Part shown: positions 34,949 to 42,947 of the stretch, piece by piece
Layout: every line of letters begins with the position of its first letter
How positions within the stretch are numbered: the stretch's first letter is position 1
NCBI GenBank assembly: GCA_016788565.1
Contig: JAEUSP010000059.1
Span: forward strand, 1 to 50,745
Direction: 5' to 3'
Origin: Chlorobiota bacterium
GTDB lineage: Bacteria > Bacteroidota > Ignavibacteria > OLB7
DNA: 50,745 nucleotides
Program-made: the position numbers and the translations under genes
The notes under the pieces: model-generated
The model's database searches: none
What the model was told of the DNA's origin: nothing
The model's input: only the letters and a program-made list of their open reading frames with translations

Positions 34949-37900
34949 CTACTGAACCACAACGCTCTTCACCACAACGTGATCCCCCACGGCCAACCTG
35001 CACCAGTAAGTTCCGGCTGGCAATGGGGTGATGCTCCGTTGGTGGCTGCCAGCTTCAAGCTCGGCGTCGGCTAACGCTGCAACGGGCTGGCCAAGCAGGT
35101 TGAATACTTGCAGTGTTGCTCGGCTGGCGATTGGAAGTTGGTAGCCCAGAACAATCCCACCTGGGACCTGCGTTGCCTGCAACCGAACCCCAGCCTTCTC
35201 CGCTTCATCCACCCCCGACGGAGCTGCGATTGTTGTGAAGCTCCATGGCAGCGACCACCGGCTTTGGCCAGCATCGTTCAAGGCTTGCACACGCCACCAA
35301 TGCTTTGTCTGGTAGGCCAGGTTGGCAAACGAAATCGTTGGGTTCACGCTCGGCTCATCCAGCACGGTTGTGGAGAAATCACTGACGGTGGAAAGCTGCA
35401 CCCGATAGCCAGTGGCACCGGCAGGAGGATCCCACCAAAGGGAGCTGAGTATCGGCACACCGATGGTGTCGTTGCCTGGCGAAAGGAGCTTTGGTATTGC
35501 AGGGGCGGTTGGCTCCTTCTCCATGGTGGTGAAACTCCACACCGGCGACCACGGGCTTGGGCCGATGGTGTTGATTGCTTGGACACGCCAGTAGTGCTTG
35601 GTGCTGGTGCTCAGCACAGGGAATTGCGCGAAGTTTGTTGGAAGATCATTCCTGTCCAACACCGTGGTGGTGAAATCGGGTACAGTGGAAAGCTGCACGC
35701 GATAGCTGTTGGCACCGATCACGGTGTTCCAACGGAGCATCCACACTAACGGAACACCGGTGGAGTCGTTGGTTGGCGAAACCAATGTTGGGGCCGCCGG
35801 GGCTTGGGGCGCATCGTTCACCGTTGTGAACTGCCATGTTTCGGACCAGAGGCTTCCGCCAAAGGAGTTCACCCCTTGCACCCGCCAGTAGAATTTGGTG
35901 TCCGCAGCAATGTTGGTGTAAGGATAAAAGGTTGCCACCACCCCCGATTGATCCAACAACATGCTGGTGAAATGGTTATCCAATGCAAGCTGCACCCGGT
36001 AGCTGGTTGCCGTTGCCGAAGCGTTCCACTGGATGTTTCCGGTGCGGAGTGTGTTGGTGGAAAAGTTGGCGGGGGCAACAAGCTGTGGCGCGGCTGGTGG
36101 CTGCGCGGGCGCGCTGCTGCTGCGCCGCAATCCATGCCCAAAACTGGTTGCCCAAACTTCATCGTTGTACGGGTTGAAGAACACCCGTTCCGGCTGCCGG
36201 AATGGATAGGCCGCAAGCTGCGTAAACGTTGGGCTTGCCGATTTCAGATTGCTGGTGTACCACAGGCCATCGGTCTCGGTGGTGACGTACATCTCGTTCG
36301 CGTTTTTGGGGTTTACCGCGCAGGATGTCACCCGATTGGTGTTGTTTGGCTTGCTGGGAAGGTCCAGCAGAAGGCTCCAATTTTTTCCACGGTCGGTGGT
36401 TTTGTACAGCCCGCCCAACTGGTTCGGCGCGCCCCCCCATCCGCTGAATACGCCAACGTACCAGGTGTTCTGGCTTGCGTCGTGCGGGTCAATCACAACG
36501 TCTTTGGTCCAGTAGAGCATTTCGGGTGAGGAAATATCCACCCACGTTGTGCCGCCATCGCCGCTGCTGAACACGCCGCTGCTGTTGGTGAACGCCTGCG
36601 GGCTTCCGGCGCGCCGCCCTGAGTAGGTGGCCAGCAGTGTGCCATCCTTCAGCACGTTGATGTTGAACGGGTGCCCCTGGGTGCGTGGCGGATTGCTGTA
36701 CGTTTTCCGCCAGCTTGCGGCGGTTCCGTTCTGCAGAGTTTTGGTGAAGTAGATGCCGCCATCTGCGCTGTGGGCAACGCTGGCATACATGGCGTTTGGG
36801 TCGTTCGGGTCAATCGCCAGCCACACCACCGGATGCCCAAAATCGTGCAGTATTTTCCAAGTCTTCCCACGGTCGGTGGAGTAGATAACGCTGCCGCGCC
36901 CGCCATCAATGCGGGCATCGGTAAGGTAGGTGCTTTGGTAGATGTCATGCACCGACGACGTTGCCGCGTACAGCGTTCCGGTGGTGGGGTGTTTGATGAT
37001 GTGGTAGCTGCTGTTGAAATCAAAATCGTTGTAGGGGATGGACCACGTTGTGCCGGCATCCCCCGTGCGGATTCCCTTGATGTCGCTGAACCCAGCCACT
37101 ATGTTGCTGCTGTCGGCCCAGCAGAGCCACCACGATGTTGTGTTCTCCAAGCCGTTCCCCCGATAGGCTTTCCCAACCGGGGTGTTCTGCCCTGCGGGGT
37201 TTTGGTACTGTGAGTTCACGTAGGCTTGTTTCCAGTTTGCGCCGCCATCGCTGCTGACGTGCGCAAAGCCAAGATCGGTGATCACCAGATAGTTCGGATC
37301 GCTTGGGCAGACGTTGAACCCCAGCGCGTACTCACCATAGGTCCAGAAGCGATCGCCCTCCGTGCCGGACCACCCAGTCTTGATGTTCACGTTCCCTTCG
37401 GTCTTGAAATTGTTGGTCCATGTCAATCCGGCATCGGTGGTTTTCAGGACAATGGGAATGCTGAAATCGCTTCCCCCCGCCAGATACACCGTCATGTTGT
37501 TCCCCCGCGCCGCCCCCACAAAGTACGGGCGGAATCCATCGGGGATTGCGCTGGTGCGGGCGGTCCAACTGGTCTCGGTAAGGGTGCGGGTATAAACCCC
37601 TTTGAAGTTGCTGAACTCGGCCCCCGTCACCCCAGGATACACGTCGCCGCTCCCCAACGTCACGCAGTAGAATCGGGTGACACCAAGCTGTTTGCATCCC
37701 ACAAACGAGACGATGGCTTCCCCGTTCAACACCCCGGGTGTCTGTGCCATTGCAAACGATTGCCCGTTGTTGGCCGAGGTCAGCATCCCCAGATTGGTGC
37801 CGATGTAGATGTTGCTCCCATCGAACCAAGCCCCGGCAAGGTAGCAGCCGTTGTCGGATGGGGTCGAGTATTTTTCAACAAAACTCTGCCCGCCATTGCT

Positions 37901-38371
37901 GGAGTAATAGACGTGGCTGTAATCGCTCACGATCACCACGTTGCTGTTGTTGGGGTCGGCAAACAGGCCGTAGGCTTCTCCACTGGTGGGGTCGTCGGCA
38001 AGCGGGGTCCAGGTATCGCCGCCGTCGGTGCTTTTCACGGGGGTTCCGCCATCGTTGCGGCTGTCAATGGTGTACAAGATTTTGGGATCGCTGGTGAACT
38101 GCACGTTCCCCCGAACGTTCCCCCCTTGCAGTTGCCGGAAATCAATCACGCTCCACGATTCCCCGAAGTCATCGGTGCGGAACATCTCGCTCATGTCGCA
38201 GCTGATAAAAACCTCATTCTTGTTGTGCGGGTTAATGCTGCTGTGGAACAGCGCGCCGCCGCCGCCAATGCCGGCGGAGTTCCATTGGCTGGGCTGCGCG
38301 GTGGCAATCAGCGGAGCAAGAAATGCTAGGAATCCAGCAATCGTTTGGTAGAAGGTTTTTTGTTGGTGCAT
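34949..38371 (-). CDS. Secreted BNR/sortilin-type propeller with three FN3-like domains and a T9SS sorting domain
   Basis: 1,140 residues from the ATG at 38371, which gives a good signal peptide (MHQQKTFYQTIAGFLAFLAP..ATA-Q); the frame extends to 38488 without signal character. Residues about 30-740 hold many BNR/Asp-box units (STDGGDTW, SSDGGANW, STDRGKTW, TTDRGKNW), as in sortilin and GH74 xyloglucanase double propellers. Three fibronectin-III-like repeats follow near 754, 857 and 954, each with a YRVQL..F...YWRVQA core. The last 75 residues (LQVFNLLGQPVAALADAELEAG..LPAGTYWCRL) are a T9SS C-terminal domain. Outer-surface delivery is expected. Polysaccharide hydrolysis is possible but unproven. 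Confidence 0.85.
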   Translation of the reverse strand: MHQQKTFYQTIAGFLAFLAPLIATAQPSQWNSAGIGGGGALFHSSINPHNKNEVFISCDMSEMFRTDDFGESWSVIDFRQLQGGNVRGNVQFTSDPKILYTIDSRNDGGTPVKSTDGGDTWTPLADDPTSGEAYGLFADPNNSNVVIVSDYSHVYYSSNGGQSFVEKYSTPSDNGCYLAGAWFDGSNIYIGTNLGMLTSANNGQSFAMAQTPGVLNGEAIVSFVGCKQLGVTRFYCVTLGSGDVYPGVTGAEFSNFKGVYTRTLTETSWTARTSAIPDGFRPYFVGAARGNNMTVYLAGGSDFSIPIVLKTTDAGLTWTNNFKTEGNVNIKTGWSGTEGDRFWTYGEYALGFNVCPSDPNYLVITDLGFAHVSSDGGANWKQAYVNSQYQNPAGQNTPVGKAYRGNGLENTTSWWLCWADSSNIVAGFSDIKGIRTGDAGTTWSIPYNDFDFNSSYHIIKHPTTGTLYAATSSVHDIYQSTYLTDARIDGGRGSVIYSTDRGKTWKILHDFGHPVVWLAIDPNDPNAMYASVAHSADGGIYFTKTLQNGTAASWRKTYSNPPRTQGHPFNINVLKDGTLLATYSGRRAGSPQAFTNSSGVFSSGDGGTTWVDISSPEMLYWTKDVVIDPHDASQNTWYVGVFSGWGGAPNQLGGLYKTTDRGKNWSLLLDLPSKPNNTNRVTSCAVNPKNANEMYVTTETDGLWYTSNLKSASPTFTQLAAYPFRQPERVFFNPYNDEVWATSFGHGLRRSSSAPAQPPAAPQLVAPANFSTNTLRTGNIQWNASATATSYRVQLALDNHFTSMLLDQSGVVATFYPYTNIAADTKFYWRVQGVNSFGGSLWSETWQFTTVNDAPQAPAAPTLVSPTNDSTGVPLVWMLRWNTVIGANSYRVQLSTVPDFTTTVLDRNDLPTNFAQFPVLSTSTKHYWRVQAINTIGPSPWSPVWSFTTMEKEPTAPAIPKLLSPGNDTIGVPILSSLWWDPPAGATGYRVQLSTVSDFSTTVLDEPSVNPTISFANLAYQTKHWWRVQALNDAGQSRWSLPWSFTTIAAPSGVDEAEKAGVRLQATQVPGGIVLGYQLPIASRATLQVFNLLGQPVAALADAELEAGSHQRSITPLPAGTYWCRLAVGDHVVVKSVVVQ

Positions 38372-38571
38372 GGTGCTTCTCTTCTTCTTGTTTCGTTCGT
38401 CGTGAAAGATGGCGTTATGAAATCGTTCAATCTTGGTTCGGTACAGCAAATGATGGGAACAAGGGAGCGGCGGTGGATTGTTCCCCAAGCGGTTTCAATA
38501 TACCACGCCAAGCTATCGGTTCCGCCGGTTTTGATTATCGCTTCGGGGAAAATCCGCGTGGGGGATATGGT

Positions 38572-38579
38572 TATCTTTG
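38572..38579 (+). promoter_or_regulatory. Perfect -7 element next to a start codon
   Basis: TATCTTTG is a full match to TAnnTTTG and ends 7 nt before the ATG at 38587, so transcription would begin at or beside the start codon. No TTG is present about 20 nt upstream. The rest of 38372-38571 shows nothing beyond the purine-rich leader of the divergent gene. Confidence 0.35.
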
Positions 38580-38586
38580 GCGAAGT

Positions 38587-38907
38587 ATGACAGAACCATC
38601 AACGGAACATCCTTCATCAACCAAATCCTTACCTCTGACAGCTAAGCAGGTTTGGACTGGCATGGGCATTATGCTGATTGTGCTCAACGTAGGTTTATAT
38701 CTGACCCTATGGCTGACTATCCACGATTCCCGCACGGTGCGTACCATTGGCGCGTTGGTTGGGGTTCTGTTCATCCCAGTTACATTGGCAATCTTCAGAC
38801 AAATAGACGACAAAAAACCTGAACACCGAGGCCTGTTCGTGGGAGGATTGATAGGGATTGGAGTAGGAGTTTTAATGATTGTCTGGTTGCTTGCCAGCTA
38901 TAAATAA
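38587..38907 (+). CDS. Small membrane protein, paired copy 1
   Basis: A 106-residue protein from the ATG at 38587. A short Ser/Thr-rich N-tail precedes three hydrophobic segments (about 24-45, 53-72 and 83-103), with a charged IDDKKPEHRG turn before the last. It is not a family I recognise. Its C-terminal half (EHRGLFVGGLIGIGVGVLMIVWLL) matches that of the next gene (QHRGLVAGSLIGLGILALIVGGYA), so the two are diverged tandem paralogues. Confidence 0.6.
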   Translation: MTEPSTEHPSSTKSLPLTAKQVWTGMGIMLIVLNVGLYLTLWLTIHDSRTVRTIGALVGVLFIPVTLAIFRQIDDKKPEHRGLFVGGLIGIGVGVLMIVWLLASYK

Positions 38908-38945
38908 AAGCTATCATTACAGCTGTTTCACAGGAGCATGGCAGA

Positions 38946-39263
38946 GTGAAATTCAAGCCGCGCGAAAATCTTTCCCCCAGAACGAAGGTGCCACTGGCCC
39001 CCCGAAGAATCCTTCTTGGAGTTGGAATAATGGTCGGGCTCATGCTTGGCAACATCTGGCTGATGATGGTTCTCATGGCCAGTTCATCGCACATAACAGC
39101 GATTGCCAGCATTATGGCCATGGTGCTTTCTGTGCCAATTTCATTGATGCTGATGGAGCGAAAAGAGGAACAGCAACAACACCGTGGCTTAGTTGCTGGC
39201 AGCTTGATTGGGCTGGGAATTCTGGCGTTGATAGTGGGCGGGTACGCTGTCCTTTGCTACTAA
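38946..39263 (+). CDS. Small membrane protein, paired copy 2
   Basis: A 105-residue protein that starts at a GTG (38946), 38 nt after its paralogue. A basic N-terminus (MKFKPRENLSPRTKVPLAPRR) is followed by three hydrophobic segments (about 22-45, 48-68 and 81-103) and the shared E-x-QQHRGL turn. The positive-inside rule places the N-terminus in the cytoplasm. Function is unknown. The genes probably form a two-cistron unit. Confidence 0.6.
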   Translation: MKFKPRENLSPRTKVPLAPRRILLGVGIMVGLMLGNIWLMMVLMASSSHITAIASIMAMVLSVPISLMLMERKEEQQQHRGLVAGSLIGLGILALIVGGYAVLCY

Positions 39264-39332
39264 CCCTTGCTCCCAACAAGCATATTCTAATCATACCCTT
39301 ACGGGGCATAACCAAACAACCGAACCCAACCA

Positions 39333-39992
39333 ATGAACCTGCAGATCCATACCTTCACCACCGGCCCGGTGATGACCAACAGCTACGTGGTGATTGACCC
39401 CGCCGCCCATGTTGGGGTAATCATTGATGCCCCCCCGGATAGCCAAGAAGGGATCACCCAAGCGTTGGCGGATGCTGGCGTTACCCCGGCCGCTCTTCTG
39501 CTAACCCACACCCATTGGGATCACACCGCCGATGCTGCACCGCTGAAAACGCAGTTTCCAGAAATGCTGATCTACGTCCACCCCGACGATGAGTACCGCC
39601 TTGTTGAGCCGATGCGCCACACCGTTTGGCCGCTCCCTTTCACCCTCCAGCCAGTTGCTGCCGACCGCCACTTGCGGCATGGCGACCGCTTCACGCTTGG
39701 CCACATCAACTTCAACATTCTGCACGCGCCCGGGCATAGCGAAGGGAGCATTGTTTTCCACGATGAAGCAAACCGGGTGGCGTTTTCCGGGGATGTGTTG
39801 TTTTCCGGGTCAATCGGAAGAACCGACTTGCCCGGCGGGGATTTCGAGGCGCTGATGCGGAGCATCGCCACACGGCTGATGCCGCTGCACGATGCCACAC
39901 GGATACTATCGGGGCATGGCCCAGAAACCACCATCGGCCAGGAACGTGAGCGGAACCCGTTTGCGCTGGATTGGGAGGGATATTTGGCGTAG
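39333..39992 (+). CDS. Metallo-beta-lactamase-fold hydrolase, glyoxalase II-like
   Basis: A 219-residue protein. The metal-binding motif is H59-T-H61-W-D63-H64, followed by APGHSEGS, FSGDVLF with bridging Asp, and LSGHGPETTIGQERERNPF. This set is typical of the short glyoxalase II/YcbL group, which hydrolyses thioesters such as lactoylglutathione or a related bacillithiol-type substrate in the cytoplasm. It lacks the C-terminal helical substrate domain of classical GloB, so the exact substrate is open. A shared bidirectional terminator lies 58 nt downstream. Confidence 0.9.
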   Translation: MNLQIHTFTTGPVMTNSYVVIDPAAHVGVIIDAPPDSQEGITQALADAGVTPAALLLTHTHWDHTADAAPLKTQFPEMLIYVHPDDEYRLVEPMRHTVWPLPFTLQPVAADRHLRHGDRFTLGHINFNILHAPGHSEGSIVFHDEANRVAFSGDVLFSGSIGRTDLPGGDFEALMRSIATRLMPLHDATRILSGHGPETTIGQERERNPFALDWEGYLA

Positions 39993-40049
39993 GAGAGGGA
40001 GGGGAAGGGGAAGCAGAGAACGTGGAAACGGAAGCAACAAAAAACATGA

Positions 40050-40091
40050 AATCGGCTGGCCGCATCATTTCCCCGATGCTGCCAGCCGATT
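40050..40091. terminator. Bidirectional terminator between convergent genes
   Basis: A 17-bp stem with one mismatch (40050-40066 with 40075-40091) and 8-nt loop. On the minus strand TTCATGTTTTTTG follows. It serves the response-regulator gene and probably also the MBL-fold gene. Confidence 0.8.
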
Positions 40092-40096
40092 GTTGT

Positions 40097-41023
40097 TCAC
40101 AGGCTTAACTCATAAATCACCACGGGGTCCTGGATATTCTTCACGAAGCGTTCCCCCAGGCTGGCGGCGTGGCAATCAATTTTGTGGCGAATGGCAATGA
40201 AGACGCTATCGGAAACGGTGACGCAACCTGGCGTGGCAATCTGCTGAAGCCGTGCGGCGATGTTGACGGAATCCCCCGCAAGTTTTCCGTCGGCGTGTTC
40301 CAGCACATCACCCAAATGGATGCCGATCCGCACATGCACTTGCTCGGTTTCCGGTTGCTGCTGGTTGTACTCGGCCAGTTTTTTCTGCACCGCCAGCCCA
40401 CACTCCACCGACCGCACCGCGCTGCCGAAGGTGGCCACAAACGCATCGCCGATAATCTCGGCCACCTGCCCGCCATGCCCTTTAATCTCCTCCTGCAACA
40501 GCCGGTTATGCAGCCCCACCAGGCGGACAGCGCGTTGCTCGTTGGCGTTCATCATCTTGGCGTAATCCTTGATGTCGGTGAACATGATTGCCAGCAGCCG
40601 GCGATTGTAGTTCTGCGCTTCTGCGGCTGGGGTGGCCGTTTGGGCCGTCCGTTGGAAACTTCGGGTGTGGGCGCGCACCCGCGCCAGAAGCTCCCGAAGG
40701 TCGAACGGTTTGGTGATGTAATCATCCGCCCCGGATTCCAATCCCAACACTTTGTCAATTTGCTCCGAGCGCGAAGTCAGCATCAGTATCGGCTTAATAA
40801 AACCGCGCCCGCGCAGGTCGCGGCAGATATCCAACCCGTTGCGCCGGGGAAGGGAAAGGTCCAGCAGAAGGACATCGGGGAGAAGCTCCAACGCCCGGTC
40901 AACGGCAGCCCCGCCGTCGTCGCAATGCTCCACAAGGAAATTTTCTGACTCCAGAAACGCCCGCAGCCCTTCGGCAATGGCGGGGTCGTCTTCAACGATC
41001 AAAATTGTTGGTTCGGTAGCCAT
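40097..41023 (-). CDS. Response regulator fused to a class III nucleotide cyclase
   Basis: 308 residues from the ATG at 41023 (MATEPTILIVEDD). The receiver domain (1-120) has acidic E11/D12/D13, phospho-acceptor D55 (LLLDLSLP), T83 and K105. A short linker leads to a class III cyclase domain (142-305): metal Asp D150 (MFTDIKDY) and D193 (IGDAF), and the N254-x3-R258 transition-state pair (DSVNIAARL). Residue E189 sits where adenylate cyclases have Lys, as in guanylate cyclases, but the second specificity position (K247) fits neither class, so cAMP versus cGMP is undecided. Phosphorylation would gate cyclic-nucleotide synthesis. It is divergent from a TPR-LuxR regulator; no histidine kinase is in the window. 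Confidence 0.9.
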   Translation of the reverse strand: MATEPTILIVEDDPAIAEGLRAFLESENFLVEHCDDGGAAVDRALELLPDVLLLDLSLPRRNGLDICRDLRGRGFIKPILMLTSRSEQIDKVLGLESGADDYITKPFDLRELLARVRAHTRSFQRTAQTATPAAEAQNYNRRLLAIMFTDIKDYAKMMNANEQRAVRLVGLHNRLLQEEIKGHGGQVAEIIGDAFVATFGSAVRSVECGLAVQKKLAEYNQQQPETEQVHVRIGIHLGDVLEHADGKLAGDSVNIAARLQQIATPGCVTVSDSVFIAIRHKIDCHAASLGERFVKNIQDPVVIYELSL

Positions 41024-41148
41024 AGTTGTGGCAAGTACAAAAAGGAAGGTTTTCCTGCAAAGAAACGGAATTGCTTGATAGAACAGCAACCAAACTGCTG
41101 CGGCGTATATTCATGCCCAAAAAATTTCCAGCAAATCGCCAGTGAAGT

Positions 41149-42843
41149 ATGTTGGAGTTTCCCCTTTCACAACCGCCAGAGGAGTATCTGGAAAGCGGCC
41201 AGCAGGAGCATCGCACGCTTGCGCTGTTAGTGGTGGCTGGCGAGATTCGTTACTCCAATCCGCAGCGCTCCATGGCGTTGGCCAACGAAGCCGAAGAGCG
41301 CGCCCGTGCCGCCCACGACCACAATCATCTTTCGCGGGCACTGATGTTGAAAGGGGGAATGCAGGTGGACCTCCGTTGTCACGACGATGCGCTATCCTGC
41401 TACAACCAAGCGTTAAAGTTGGCGCGTTTCACCAGCAACCGTGCCATGCAAGCCCGCATCCTGAACGGCATTGGTGCAGTCCACTACAACTTGGGCAATT
41501 ACCCCCAAGCGATTACCGTGTGGGAGCGGAGTTTAGGGCTTAAGGAGGAGTTGGGGGAGCGGGAATCGCAGGCCACCACCTTGCAGAACTTGGGCATTGT
41601 ATATACAACACTTGGCCAGCACGAACGGGCGTTGGAATGCTACAACAAAAGCCTTGCTATCAATGTGGAGTTTGGCGACCAGCGGGGGGTAAGCCGCGCC
41701 TATCACAACATCGCCACCTACTACCTTGATACGCACCAACTGGATGCTGCCATTGAGTTCCTGAATCGTAGCCTTCAGATAAAGGAGCAACTTGACGACC
41801 GGCAAGGAGTGGCCACCACCTACAACAATCTGGGGAACGCCAACTTCGTGCTGGGGGATTACGATAACGCGCTTCAGTATTACCAAAAAAGTTTAGCAAT
41901 CAAGCAGGAGCAAGGGGATAGGATGAGGGCAGCCTCCACCCAAAGCTCCATCGGCAAGGTATATGAAAAACAGGGGGAGATTGAAGCGGCAAAGCAGATG
42001 TTCCACCGCCACCTTGACGTTGCTCGGGAAGTTGGGCAGCCGCTTCAGATTGCCATTGCTCTGGAAGCATTGGGCACAATTCACGCCCGCCAGGACGACG
42101 TGCCGGAAGCCATTGCCTACCTAACCGAAGCCGCCCAGACAGCACGCCAGATAGATGCAAAAACCTACCTGCACGGCATTCTGCAAAACCTGATTGATGT
42201 GCTGCTGCAAACCGAACACCGCAACAATGCCACCCCATTCCTGATTGAGTTTGTGGCACTTCAGAAGGAGATGTTCAACACCGAAGCCGACCGCCGGCTA
42301 AAAAATATGCAAGCATTGTACGAGGTTGAGCAAGCCCGCAAGGAGTCGGAAATTTTGCGGCTGAGCAACCAGCAGCTTGCGCAGGAAGCCGAGTTCCGCA
42401 AAAAAGAATTGACCACCACCGCAATGTATCTGACGCAGAAAAATGAGATGCTCCGGAAGCTGCGGCGGCACGTTGCTGATCTGCGGGAGTTCGTTTCGGA
42501 AAAAGGAGCGCAACCGCTTCGCCAGGTGGAGCAGGAGCTTGCCCTGGCGATTGGGTCGGAGGAGCATTGGAGCGGGTTCCAGCGGCAGTTCCAGCAGGTT
42601 CATTCCGGATATTTGGAATCGCTTGCCGCACGCTATCCCGGCCTTACGCCAACGGAGTTAAAAGTTTGCTCGCTGATTAAAATCAATCTTTCCACCAAGG
42701 AGATTGCGCAGATTTTGAACACCGAATCACGTAGCATCGAGAAGTACCGCCAGCGCATCCGAAAAAAAATGGAGCTTGGGCAGGATGACAATCTTTCAAC
42801 AATTCTTGCTGCGGTTGGCGCGCCGGAATCGCCCCATTCGTGA
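41149..42843 (+). CDS. TPR regulator with LuxR-type helix-turn-helix
   Basis: A 564-residue soluble protein. Six to seven tetratricopeptide repeats (about 60-330; for example ARILNGIGAVHYNLGNYPQA, TTLQNLGIVYTTLGQHERA, TTYNNLGNANFVLGDYDNA) are followed by a coiled coil (about 375-450) and a C-terminal LuxR/GerE-like HTH (about 505-552, LTPTELKVCSLIKINLSTKEIAQIL...SIEKYRQRIRKKM). This arrangement is typical of Bacteroidota one-component regulators, usually with a membrane segment that is absent here. Divergent placement 125 nt from the receiver-cyclase gene suggests a functional pair. The ligand or partner sensed by the TPRs is not evident. Confidence 0.88.
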   Translation: MLEFPLSQPPEEYLESGQQEHRTLALLVVAGEIRYSNPQRSMALANEAEERARAAHDHNHLSRALMLKGGMQVDLRCHDDALSCYNQALKLARFTSNRAMQARILNGIGAVHYNLGNYPQAITVWERSLGLKEELGERESQATTLQNLGIVYTTLGQHERALECYNKSLAINVEFGDQRGVSRAYHNIATYYLDTHQLDAAIEFLNRSLQIKEQLDDRQGVATTYNNLGNANFVLGDYDNALQYYQKSLAIKQEQGDRMRAASTQSSIGKVYEKQGEIEAAKQMFHRHLDVAREVGQPLQIAIALEALGTIHARQDDVPEAIAYLTEAAQTARQIDAKTYLHGILQNLIDVLLQTEHRNNATPFLIEFVALQKEMFNTEADRRLKNMQALYEVEQARKESEILRLSNQQLAQEAEFRKKELTTTAMYLTQKNEMLRKLRRHVADLREFVSEKGAQPLRQVEQELALAIGSEEHWSGFQRQFQQVHSGYLESLAARYPGLTPTELKVCSLIKINLSTKEIAQILNTESRSIEKYRQRIRKKMELGQDDNLSTILAAVGAPESPHS

Positions 42844-42947
42844 GCCCTTCCCGCGAATCGTCAGTGCCGAACAGTAGATTGTGTGTGAGGTCGAGAAAAA
42901 AAAACTTCCGAACATCCACGAACAGCAACAAAGCAACCGAACACACC

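Noticed and set aside
37226-38329. 367-codon open frame on the plus strand
   Set aside because: Antisense to the BNR/FN3 gene; repetitive only because the Asp-box repeats on the other strand are.
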